NCBI RefSeq assembly: GCF_000276665.1
Contig: NW_004955477.1
Span: forward strand, 2,275,916-2,339,915
DNA from: Chinchilla lanigera
Lineage: Eukaryota; Chordata; Mammalia; Rodentia; Chinchillidae
Direction of reading: 5' to 3'
Length of the DNA stretch: 64,000 bases
Numbering within the stretch: the first letter of the stretch is position 1; the number at the start of each line of letters is the position of its first letter. Position numbers and translations under genes: made by a program. Under the pieces are notes generated by a model. That model did no database searches. It saw only the letters and a list, made by a program, of their open reading frames with translations, and was not told where the DNA came from. Below are positions 1-8,520 of this stretch, one piece after another.

Positions 1-199
1 GTGTGCCCCTGTGACCCTGTTGGAATGTCACTAACTTTCCCGATGGAGAAACTGCAGATAAATCAGCTGCTGTCAACCCTGGAATGACCTTGCAGATGCC
101 CACATGTCCATATGCTGGAAGAAGCACTGAGTAGGGGTGTCCCCAGCTGTCCCTCGAGACTTGAAGGGACACTCGCTTTTGAGTCCAGGGCCAAGTGCA

Positions 200-312
200 G
201 CGCTGGGCTGAGGGAATGATCTTGGAAACAGAGCCCACTCCACTCTGCCTGACGCCTCAGTGTCTTCATCTGTAAAGTGGGGCTCAGAACAACAGCCTCC
301 TCATGCAGAACG
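200..312 (+). repeat. MIR SINE fragment
   Basis: The stretch with 'cctcagtgtcttcatctgtaaagtgggg' character (around 255-283) matches the conserved MIR core as I remember it. It is an ancient tRNA-derived SINE, heavily diverged. No target duplication is visible. Confidence 0.7.
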
Positions 313-594
313 GCAAAAGAAAGAAATGCGAGCTTTTTCTGCTCATGACCACAGTAGCACCTAGCACAGATGCACCAGAAAAATGTAGATACTTCTGTGA
401 GGATGACTACTATCTTCATTATCCATTCTCTTATTTCTCATCACAGCCTCGCTCTGCCCCTGAAGTGGAAGCCAGGCCAGAGGTCACGGAGCACTGTGCC
501 ACTCTCTACCAGACACCCCAATGCCCCATGGGCTCACTCTGGTCTGTAGTTTATAGGACAGGCCTGCTGCCAATGAGGCTGTGGAGCCCTAGAA

Positions 595-674
595 CAGTGG
601 TGGCGAACCTATGGCACATGTACCACAGTAGGCTGTTTGTATCACTAAAAGCTCTAAAAGGTTCACCATCACTG
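595..674. mobile_element. Miniature hAT transposon, copy 1 (80 bp)
   Basis: The ends form a terminal inverted repeat: CAGTGGTGGCGAACCT on the left against the complement CAGTGATGGTGAACCT on the right, 14 of 16 identical. The flanking 8-mers CCCTAGAA (587-594) and CCTTAGTG (675-682) agree at five of eight positions and fit the TAG-centred 8-bp target duplication of hAT transposons. The element has no coding capacity, so it is a MITE mobilised in trans. The TIR resembles OposCharlie-type hAT families as I remember them; that family name is an inference. Two further copies lie at 14378 and 54597. Confidence 0.8.
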
Positions 675-699
675 CCTTAGTGGGTAGAGACAGGATCTT

Positions 700-775
700 A
701 ATCACCTAGGCCCAGCCCAGAGCCTGTCACTGAGCTGATCCTCAGACACAGTTTTTTCAAAGAATAAATGACTTA
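700..775 (+). repeat. MIR/L2-like 3' tail
   Basis: 'cccagcccagagcctgtcac' followed downstream by 'aagaataaatgact' resembles the end shared by MIR and L2 copies (a phrase like 'agcacagagcctggcacata ... aataaatg'). It is short and diverged. Confidence 0.45.
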
Positions 776-779
776 AGCA

Positions 780-1335
780 GCAAATGCCACCCACTGGCTG
801 CCACTTTGTATAATAATCCTCTGGCTCAAGGAGGCTGTTTGGCTCTCTCTGCCTGGAGTGCACATGTTGGTCAGCCTGGACTTGGGCCCAGTGCCCTCAT
901 CTACCCAATAGGAGGTGACAATGCTTTCCAGAACCACACCAGGGCACCCTCACCCTCCAATCCACGCCAGCACACCACGCCACTGCAGCCCAGCAGGAGT
1001 CCCCGGGACAAGGCCTAAAGTTTGGAGAAAATGGGCCTCTATTGCTTTATATGTTGCTTCTTAGTGCGGTCTCCTCATGAGAAGGGACAGAGAGCTCTAC
1101 ACACCCAGGTGAGCAGTGAGTGAGTAAAGGAAGGAGCTGCAGCCCCGCTCCCTTGTCTAGGCTGCCAGGCTTTCAGTAGACGCAGACACAGCAGGACACA
1201 TGGCAGGAGCACTGCACCAGAGAGAAGGGCCTTCACTTCCACACCTGCTTCCCATAGAAGCCAGGCAAGTCCACTCCACTGATGGCTTCAGTCTCACTGC
1301 CTGGACAGCCCTTGGCCTCTCTCATCCTCATTAAT
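780..1335. other. Unique intergenic sequence
   Basis: I see no recognisable gene or repeat here. The short open frames have no family resemblance and no codon-use or splice support. Confidence 0.6.
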
Positions 1336-1339
1336 GGTG

Positions 1340-1770
1340 CACTCCCAAAAGACACGGCCATATCCCAGGACCATTGAAAGTGAGCTTGTTTGGAAAAAGG
1401 GTCTTTGCAGGTGTAAGAAGGATCTTGATAGGGGATCATCCTTGATAAGATGGCCCCTAAATCCAGTGACATGTGTCCTTATGAAAGAGAGAAGACACAC
1501 AGAGAAGGTCAAGTGAAGACATGTTGGGAGATGGGAGTGATGTCATCACAAGCCAAGGGAGCCGGGGACAGCCAGCACCCGGCAGAGGCTGGATGAAGCC
1601 AGAGAGGATCTCCTTAGAGCCTCCAGAGGGAGAGGGGTTTGGACTTTGAGACTGATACCTGGAATTTGGACTTTGGGTTTCCTTACTGTGAGAAAATAAT
1701 TTTCCATTGTTTTAAACAGTTAACATTTTGTAATTTGTGATAGCAATCCTAGGAGAATAGTACAACAGCT
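1340..1770 (+). mobile_element. MLT1-like MaLR solo LTR
   Basis: The segment has the usual order of an old MLT1 LTR. A 'tgtccttatgaaagagagaagacacacagag' type block (about 1466-1506) is followed by 'gaagacatgttgggagatgg', a 'tgatgtcatcacaagccaagg' block and a 'ttgttttaaacagtta...atagcaatcctaggagaatagtaca' end. No internal retroviral sequence follows, so it is solo. The assignment rests on memory of MLT1 structure. Confidence 0.7.
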
Positions 1771-2183
1771 TTTGTAGGGTGATATTATTTCTACATCAGG
1801 CTGGAGTCAACTGAGGCTGCTTGTGGCTGGATGCTGCTCCCCACCACAGCCTCACTAGCGGCCGGGAGGTCAAAGGGCCATAACCCTCCCAGGGGCAACT
1901 GTGACGCAGGACAGCACAGCGAACATCCTGAAGCACGAGTCTTCCGCTGCTGTAGTGTGGGTTGGCCGTGACAGGAGCGTGCTGCTGCACATCAAGGATG
2001 GTTAACTGCCCATTTGTCTGGGGCAAATGGTAACCTGATCCTCCACCCCAGTCAGAATGCTCAACTGGATCAAACACTGTGAGATTTGGCAGAGCGCTGC
2101 CAGCATTTGTGTGAAAGCAGACAGAAAGGGGGGCATGTCACTTTCCCATCACGGAGACAGCACCTCATACCTGCAACTTAAGG

Positions 2184-2420
2184 CAAAGTTTGTTTTGGTT
2201 CACAGTGTTTAGAGGTCTCAGTCCACAGTATTCTGACCTTCAGGCACTTCTCCCAGCCAGGGCCCTTCCAGCTGCCATCATTTCAGCCATTTCCTTCAGA
2301 GGACAGGTCCTTGGAAGTTGGAAGTAGTGAGGAACTCTACCTTGATGGGATTGCGGTGGGTCAAGAGGGGCCTGCTGAGAGCTGGAGACTAGAACAATGA
2401 GGGGGGAGGGAAGCTATTAG
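2184..2420 (-). mobile_element. MaLR LTR fragment, minus strand
   Basis: 'ttgttttggttcacagtgtt' and 'gaggtctcagtccacagtat' match the start of minus-strand MaLR copies that are better preserved at 35545 and 55853 in this window. It is diverged and truncated. Confidence 0.45.
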
Positions 2421-2427
2421 AGTTGTT

Positions 2428-2641
2428 ATCTAAAATGTCCCCCAAAGGCTCATTGTGTTAACCTGCATTGTTTGCCGGCTGATGGGATTTTTGGAGTGAT
2501 TGGATCATGTGGACTCTAACTTCATTAGTAGATTGGCCAACTGATAAGATCATAATTTGATGGCATTATCATGAGGTGATAGAAACCTAAAGAGATAGAG
2601 CATAGCTGAGGAGAGTAGGTCATGGGGGGATCACCTTCTCT

Positions 2642-2674
<33 letters not shown>

Positions 2675-2908
2675 CTCTCTCTCCTCTCCCTTCTCCCCTC
2701 TCCCCTCCCTCCTCGCCCTTCTCCCTCTCTCTGCTTTCTGGCTGCCATGAGGTGAGCACCTCTCCTTGGCCATACCCTTCCACATGATATCTCTGCCTTA
2801 GCGTCCGCTAACTATGTGCTGAAACCTCTAAAACCATGAGTCAAAATAAAGCTTTCCTCATTTAAATGGATTTTTTGGGTATTTTGTCACAGTAACAAAA
2901 CACTTACA
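2428..2908 (+). mobile_element. MaLR-type solo LTR with expanded pyrimidine tract
   Basis: It begins with a 'gttatctaaaatgtccccca' head and contains the typical 'gctttctggctgccatgagg' block. It ends with an AATAAA signal near 2845 and the 'gggtattttgtcacagtaac' tail found in the LTRs at 4183, 10846 and 39075. A CT-rich microsatellite at 2636-2735 has expanded inside it. These LTRs appear to be one family in this genome. Confidence 0.75.
2636..2735. repeat. CT-rich simple repeat
   Basis: About 100 bases of nearly pure C and T on the plus strand, mostly CT dinucleotides decaying to CCCTCT units. It lies inside a MaLR LTR, where such pyrimidine tracts are normal but usually shorter. Confidence 0.9.
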
Positions 2909-3360
2909 GGGGAAAGGCAGGAGGTGGGAAGGCCAGGAGAGCCTGAGGCTACTGTTCTCATGGGAGAAGGTGAGGCCTGCAGTGGGCAGGCGGCTCCTAG
3001 CTAAGGGAAGAGGATGCATCAAGTGGGGGTGAAGCAGGAATGACTGAGGGGACCTGCTGAGATATGGAGGAGGAGGAAAGCACTTCCTTACCAGGTGCCA
3101 AAGAGCCACCAAAGGAACATCCCCGTGAATGCTCCATGCACAGTGGTCTCCACATGTCACTGATGTCACCCTTGTATATTAACATGGATCACATCAGCAG
3201 CCCCAAGTTTCTGAGAGCTTCTTGAGTCCTGAAGTTGCTTCACTCTGCTGTCTACACTTGTCTGAGGTGTTGTTTTGTCTTGTTTTGTATTTTTCAGCTG
3301 CCTTAGTGCTATTTTCTTCCATTTTAAGGAGCTGGAAATTCTTAACATGACACATTTATG

Positions 3361-3397
3361 AATCGGAGTGAGCTAAACTCCGATTGAGGTAGTAGGT
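3361..3397 (+). other. Perfect 9-bp hairpin abutting a let-7-like 13-mer
   Basis: AATCGGAGT (3361-3369) and ACTCCGATT (3377-3385) are exact complements around a 7-base loop. The second arm's final T begins TGAGGTAGTAGGT (3385-3397), identical to the first 13 bases of mature let-7. No complementary let-7 star arm is visible downstream, so I do not call a microRNA gene. Confidence 0.5.
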
Positions 3398-3399
3398 CT

Positions 3400-3814
3400 G
3401 CAGACATGTTGTTAAGCTGTCAGAGGCCACACAGAGAAGCACTTTAAGGGAAGGCTGGGCTGAGGTAATTCTAGCAAGGGAGAGATAAAGTCAGCAGTGG
3501 AAAATTCTTCTCTTTGGCTTCAGCTTTTGAAGTGCAAGCCAAGCCAGAACCATTGGCATCTGGTCAGAAGCCAGCCACCTGTGGCACTAAGCAAACCTAT
3601 GCCTTCCAGAAGCAAAGGCATCAGGGCAGCTCTGGTGACTCAGGGACCCACCACCCTGCATGGTTTCTCCATCAGTGTTCTTGTTCTTTTTGCTCACTGG
3701 TTTCAGAATCATGACTCTCCTAGGTTATTCATATTGAACCTACTGCTAGGCAGTCTTCCTCACATGCTGCTGTATGTATGTCAACATACTGCTAACTCTG
3801 TGGGCATTGGCTTC
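3400..3814. other. Unique intergenic sequence
   Basis: I see no recognisable gene, RNA or repeat. A plus-strand open frame starting near 3497 has no recognisable domain and ends in the MIR that follows. Confidence 0.55.
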
Positions 3815-3930
3815 ATATCCTCCTCTCTCTGCAGACAAGGGCCCTGAGGTTCAGAGGGTCTGTAACCTTCACCAAGGACATATGATGGGGCTGAGGAGAC
3901 AGGACATGAATGCAGCACTACCAGGCCCCA
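3815..3930 (-). repeat. MIR SINE fragment, minus strand
   Basis: 'gacaagggccctgaggttca' followed by 'aaccttcaccaaggacatat' is the antisense MIR core (typically 'gatgaggaaactgaggc ... aagtcacttgccca'). It is diverged. Confidence 0.5.
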
Positions 3931-4182
3931 TCTGGTCACATTTCAAACACTCAAAATCAGAGGTTGTGGGCCCTGGGACTGTCCTTAGCAGCAGAACTAA
4001 GAAGCCCATTCCTGACTCTGTTATTCAAGTTGTAGGGAAGGTAGTAGCAATCCAGCCCCAAGCCCACTCCTCACCACCTCCCCTATACCAGCCAGCACAT
4101 ATGGTGGACCCAACACCCCTATGCTTCCTTCACCTTGCCTCACTGGTCCTCCAGCCTACTCCTGGACCCCTAACCTTCTGTT

Positions 4183-4605
4183 ATGGTTTAGGTCTAAAAT
4201 ATTCCCCAATAGTCTCATGTGTTGAGGTAGAGCTTTTGGAAGGTGACTGGATCATGGAGATATTATGCTCTGAAACCAGATATTATTCTGAAACCAGTGA
4301 GAGGATTAATCCATTAATGAGTTCAGAGATGAATGTGTTGTTAGGAAGTGGAATATAGTTAGAAGGGTTGGGGCATTGAGGAGGTAACCTGGAAAGATGT
4401 GTTCTTGCCCCCAGCTCCTCCCTTCTCTCTCTTCTTCCTGGCTGCCATGGATTGAGCAGCTCTCCTCTGTCATACACTTCTACAACACCATTTCTGCCTT
4501 GGCACCATCATACTATGAACTGAACCTTCTGAAACTATAAGCCAAAATAAATCTCTGATCTTTTAAGTTGGGTACTTTGTCTCAGCAGTGGGAAAGTGAT
4601 TAAGA
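4183..4605 (+). mobile_element. MaLR-type solo LTR
   Basis: It starts 'tgttatggtttaggtctaaa' and contains 'tggaaggtgactggatcatg', 'ttcctggctgccatggattg' and an AATAAA signal near 4546. It ends 'gtactttgtctcagcagtgg...attaagaca'. That is the canonical MaLR LTR head, polyadenylation region and tail. A long plus-strand open frame (3774-4358) reads through the LTR and is accidental. Confidence 0.8.
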
Positions 4606-4671
4606 CATTTTCCATGAGCTCAAGCTCATGGGTGATGTGACTTCGGGCTATGACTTGGGCACTGTAGCTTC

Positions 4672-5029
4672 ATTACAGCAATTTTAGGTTTTCAAGAGGT
4701 GAAGAAACCAAGTGACACTCAGAGAAGTGGAGGGAACCAAGATTTATTACCCCAGCAGGCTCAGAGGAGTGGAATACTCCAAAATCTGAGCCCAGAGCTA
4801 GTATAGAAAGTTACTTTTATACTGTTTGTCAGATAGGGTAGGGTTCTTTTGTGAAGAGTGTAACTTTACAAATACGGGAACCAACTGGAAACAAAAACAG
4901 GCCAGGTATAGCTTGTACCTGACACATCTTGTGGTGGTTAGCAAGCCTGTTTACAGAAATGGAAGGAACACTGCAGACTATTGACATATTTAGGTTTTGA
5001 AACATTTTGAACACAAAAGTTTTTCTGCA
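4672..5029 (-). mobile_element. 3' LTR of a class I endogenous retrovirus
   Basis: About 358 bp. The first ~210 bp are repeated at 7892-8105 with modest divergence, which identifies the pair as LTRs. On the minus strand the LTR begins TGCAGAAAA at 5029, immediately after a polypurine tract, and carries an AATAAA polyadenylation signal (complement near 4741-4746). The low-coordinate terminus reads TTACAG here but TGTTACAG in the partner, so the final dinucleotide has decayed. Confidence 0.85.
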
Positions 5030-5041
5030 TTTCCTCCCTTT
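5030..5041 (-). promoter_or_regulatory. Retroviral polypurine tract
   Basis: On the minus strand a run of A and G (AAAGGGAGGAA) directly precedes the LTR, as expected of the plus-strand primer site in a retrovirus. Its position exactly at the LTR edge supports the element's orientation. Confidence 0.85.
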
Positions 5042-5044
5042 GAT

Positions 5045-5515
5045 GACCCTATTATATCATATTATAGGACATCACTTATTTCTAAGAGCTGATATATGCA
5101 ATTAGTCTACACCAGCATCTGATGCATAGATTGTCTAGTGAGGGCCTGTACATGGTTCCTATTCAGCTGGTGGATAGGAATACTATAAGTAGTTTAAACA
5201 CACAGGACCCAAACAGTGTGATGAGGAGGATGCTGACCAAGGGGCCAACCAAAGGAAGAAGCCATGTCTTCCAGCTCATTTAGGAAAATAACCAGTTAGA
5301 GCTAACCTGTTCCCTTAATCTATTGGCTGGCTTTTGTAGGCTCTCTGAGGCTCCCAAACTATTCTGGACTGGTTTGTGTAAAAGCAACACTCTTCTCCTA
5401 GGAATAGACATAGGCCCCACTTTTCTGCTGTTAGAATGTCTAGCCTTCTTCAGTTCTGGAGATCTGTGGCTGCCAGGAAGTCTAACCCACTTTGTAAAAT
5501 GAGAAAGGACCTAGA
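5045..5515 (-). pseudogene. Endogenous retroviral env remnant (TM subunit only)
   Basis: The minus strand encodes the C-terminal part of a gammaretrovirus-like envelope. A CX6CC cysteine motif lies at 5384-5410, in the usual place just after the conserved heptad/immunosuppressive-type segment. A hydrophobic membrane anchor follows at about 5180-5265, close to the 3' LTR. An in-frame TGA at 5450-5452 interrupts the segment just before the CX6CC region. The surface subunit is absent, and the env sequence joins directly to reverse transcriptase near 5515-5545. It cannot make an envelope protein. The CX6CC motif is the hallmark of gamma-type (class I) TM proteins. Confidence 0.85.
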
Positions 5516-5544
5516 AATATCAGTTAAGCTTTTCAAGAGTTCTT

Positions 5545-6465
5545 GAACATACACCTGAGGGGCTTTTCCTCGGGCCCTGTCTGGGCTGCAGAGAGCTGCT
5601 TGACCTTTCTAGAGAATCCTGGTATTCAAATGCAACAGAATCCGGCTGCTCCCAAGAACTCTCAGAGCATTTTCTTGTTGGTTGGTCTTGGGATGGAGCA
5701 AATAACCCATTTTCTTTTTTAGCCCCAGGGACCAGTGGCCTTTTGTTAGGATGAGCCCCAGATAATGGACAGAAAGGCAGCATATTTGTACCTTTTTCCA
5801 GGACACTTTATATCCTGTGTCCTGGAGTAGTCGAAGAAGGGCCCATGTCCCTTCCCAACAGTCTTGTTCTCTCTCACTTGCCAGCAAAAGATCATCAACA
5901 TACTGGAGCAAAATGTTCATCTGGTTTCCCGGGGAGGTGGCCAGGTTAGCAGCTAAAGCTTCCCTGAACAGGGTGGAGGTGTTCTTAAGCCCCAGGGGAG
6001 GCTAGTCCAAGTCAATTGAGTTTTCCATCCTGTGTTGGGGTCTTTCCATTCAAAGGCAAATAGGTACAAGCAGAAGAAGGCATCTTTGAGATCCAAGGTG
6101 AACCCAAATGCCTGAGGCAGAATTGGGTTCAGCAATATGTAGGGGTTTGGGATGACCGGGTGTAGGGTGACAGTGGCCTTAACTGTTTGGAGGTCCTGTA
6201 CCAGCCAGTAACCATTTCCACTGGGCTTCTTGACTGGTAGCAGAGAGGCATTCCAAGGGGATCAAGATCTCTCCCTCTTTTGGTTGATTGATGTGTTCCA
6301 GGATTCTGACCTGTGCTTCCCAAGGTATGGCATGCATACTCTCTCAGCCTGGTGGAGGTTGTTCCTAGTTTGAGCTCCACTAATATTGAGACCCAATTTT
6401 TAGCCAGTCTGGGCAGGGACCTTTCAACCCATACCTCTAGGTATGCCTCCAACAGCAGTAGAGTG
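5545..6465 (-). pseudogene. Endogenous retroviral pol remnant (reverse transcriptase)
   Basis: The minus strand encodes the palm of a gammaretrovirus-like reverse transcriptase. The catalytic YVDD box is at 5891-5902. A 'LDLKDAFF' block carrying the first catalytic aspartate lies upstream (6135-5953 segment) in a different frame, so at least one frameshift separates them. A recognisable finger region continues toward 6450 in a third frame. RNase H and integrase are missing: the RT tail runs directly into env TM. The element is dead and internally deleted. Confidence 0.88.
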
Positions 6466-6690
6466 TTAAGTTTTTTTTCTCTCCACCATATACAATTTCC
6501 ATTCTTCTTCTCTGCAGGCTGTGACTAACAGGATTAGGTTTTCCTGAGTATCGAGGGTAAGGTTAGTAGGTCTCTCAGGTGTTAAGGTTATTTGGGCTCT
6601 GAGTTTAGTCTGCCAGTCTTTTCCCAGGAGGGAAGTGGAGCACCTGAAGAGTTGGCAGTTGTGTGAAGGGCAGCCAGTTGGTGAGGGGCT
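6466..6690 (-). pseudogene. Endogenous retroviral protease C-terminal remnant
   Basis: The minus-strand frame contains 'LLGKDWQTKLRAQI', which resembles the C-terminal end of a gammaretroviral protease just before RT. The DTG active site is absent: sequence upstream of this tail looks like the p12 part of gag. A deletion therefore removed capsid, nucleocapsid and most of protease. Confidence 0.75.
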
Positions 6691-7115
6691 CAGCTGAAGG
6701 GTCAGGAGGTTTGGCCTCACTTGTCTCTGAATCCATGGAGGTCACTTGAGGCAGGAGATTTGAGGGAGATGGACTATCTAGAAGGGCTGGTGGTGGTGGT
6801 GGTGGTGCAGATTGTGGCGAGGAGAAGTAGGGTGGAAGGAGGACCTCTTCATCGGGGGTGCTGTGATATATCGGTTTTCTCAGCATCTTTGTTGGACTCC
6901 CAGGACCTCAAACAACAAAGACCTGACTCTGTCCCTTCCTTCTTGCCTTCCTTCCTTCCTTTGCAGAACTGCACCCATGGAGGGAAAAACTGGGCAATAT
7001 CCAGCTAATAGTTTATATATAGGAATTTGTCAGGGTGGCCAGGCACACTGGTCACCACTCACCAGACTGCTCAAATCAGGGAAGGGTCCAGACTTCCCTC
7101 CAGTAGCCACCTGAC
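6690..7115 (-). pseudogene. Endogenous retroviral gag remnant (matrix end and p12-like)
   Basis: On the minus strand a 'HPDKFLYINYW' stretch (near 7040) followed by 'PPWVQFC' resembles the C-terminal end of a gammaretroviral matrix. It is followed by a proline-rich p12-like region with a run of prolines encoded by a GGT/TGG simple repeat at about 6788-6808. Capsid and nucleocapsid do not follow. Frames are broken by stops. Confidence 0.65.
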
Positions 7116-7871
7116 ATCAAGATAAGACCATTCTACCTCACAGAGGGTCTGGAGTTTTGAGTTTCATTTTATGTCATAAATACCATTAAAACACATTTAA
7201 AATTCTTGATCATACAATCTAAGACAGTTGGTTTGCTTTTTGTAGCTATTATATTCTAAGCTTCTCACCTTGGGTACCATGTTATAACAGATAGGGTGGG
7301 AGTCTCCCAGAGGAGAACATTCAGACGCACACATGGCTATGTCCCTTGAAGGAATTTAGTCATGTCTTGGCTAAAGTATATTGACATAAACCAGGGCCTG
7401 GTCAGTCCCCCATTGTGGAAGATGAATCACCATTATGCCATATGACATAGCCATGGAAATGCAAGTTAGGACCCACTGGGACTCTGTAGCTTGCATCCTG
7501 CAGCTACAAATATGTGCACATTGACTCACACAATCACTCAGAATCCATAACACTCCTCCTCACTTATGGAAGTCCCTGACTAGGATGTCTAGTATGAGAC
7601 CCCAGGAGGTGATCAATCTCCCCTTTCTTCTGTGAGGATGGATCTAACTTGAGATGGGACCCTCAGGCCTTACCTTGTCTAGAAGTCCTGACAGGGAACC
7701 CATCCACTTCTCTGCTGAGTCTAGTCAGGAGGACATTGGAGTACCTGACGGTCCTATACTCCTAGGGCAAGAGGTCTCACCAATTGGACAAGAGGACATT
7801 CTCCAAGGAGGGCACCTGGCAGGTGCTTCCCCAACTCCCAGCCAGTGGCTCAAGAGGCCAGCACAGTCAGT
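7116..7871 (-). other. Retroviral leader / 5' gag region, with possible insertion
   Basis: The stretch lies between the primer-binding site and the recognisable gag remnant, so by position it is the untranslated leader plus the start of gag. It is longer than needed. The middle (about 7140-7560) is A+T richer, ends in 'cagaatccataacactcctcc' and may be a separate insertion. I recognise no protein motif in it. Confidence 0.45.
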
Positions 7872-7889
7872 TTCCTGGTCAGGGAACCA
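7872..7889 (-). promoter_or_regulatory. Retroviral primer-binding site, tRNA-Glu type
   Basis: Two bases inside the 5' LTR edge, the minus strand reads TGGTTCCCTGACCAGGAA. This matches the complement of the 3' end of tRNA-Glu at 17 of 18 positions as I recall that tRNA. tRNA-Glu priming is known for some class I (ERV-E-like) elements. It fixes the 5' LTR at the high-coordinate side. Confidence 0.85.
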
Positions 7890-7891
7890 AA

Positions 7892-8105
7892 TGTTACAGC
7901 AATTTTAGTTTTTCCAGAAATGAGGAAACCAAGTGGCACTCAGAGAAGTAGAGGGAACCGAGATTTATTACCCTAGTGGGCTCAGAGGAGCTGTGTATTC
8001 CGAAGTCTGAGCCCCAAACTAGTACAGGAAGTTACCTTTATACTGTTTATCAGGTAGGGCAGGGGTCTTTTGCGAGCAAGAGCAACTTTACAATATGGGA
8101 ACCAA
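7892..8105 (-). mobile_element. 5' LTR of the class I retrovirus, truncated
   Basis: Starting TGTTACAG at 7892, this aligns to the first ~210 bp of the 3' LTR with scattered substitutions and small indels. Similarity stops after 'gggaaccaa' near 8105. The upstream U3 portion that follows in the 3' LTR is missing, so the promoter half of this LTR is lost. Confidence 0.85.
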
Positions 8106-8520
8106 TCTACCCAAATTATAAATAAAGAGCAAAATGAAAGATAGATAGTAGGGAATAGAGAGGTAAATCTTTCTCAAATGGACAAGGGATCAAGAAACAG
8201 AGGGAAGAGGAGAGGAAAAGAGGATAATAAAGGAATTAAGATGTATTATGTATATGTACAAACTATGCAATGAATGTAAACATTATGTGCTATAAACATG
8301 TACTAACAAAATTAAAAGTGAAGAGTATCTTTCTTTATAAACTATTGCTACATGTATAATTTTATTTATTACTGCTATATGCATTGCAGACAAATTCTAG
8401 ATATTTAAAACTACTTTATATATTTAAAAGTAGGCCTAGTAGAATAACACTTTCAACAGCTTTTTAAAACTGACAGGAAATACTGTGTTTGAAATATAAT
8501 TGTTAAACCACCTCTGGGGG
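8106..8520 (+). repeat. Probable LINE-1 3' end fragment
   Basis: A-rich sequence with 'agggaagaggagaggaaaag' followed by 'ttaagatgtattatgtatat' and an A+T-rich tail resembles rodent LINE-1 3' untranslated regions. It abuts the truncated 5' LTR and could have caused or followed that truncation. Assignment is by general resemblance only. Confidence 0.4.

Noticed and set aside
2525..2785. Arginine/glutamate-rich 86-codon frame
   Set aside because: It translates the CT-rich microsatellite within an LTR.
3385..3397. let-7 microRNA gene
   Set aside because: Only 13 bases match and there is no complementary star arm within hairpin distance.
3774..4358. 194-codon plus-strand open frame, one of the longest
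   Set aside because: It runs through a MIR and a MaLR LTR, so it is a chance frame in repeats.
4613..4630. 8-bp palindrome CATGAGCT-CA-AGCTCATG near the retroviral edge
   Set aside because: It lies 40 bp outside the LTR and no role in integration fits; short palindromes are common.
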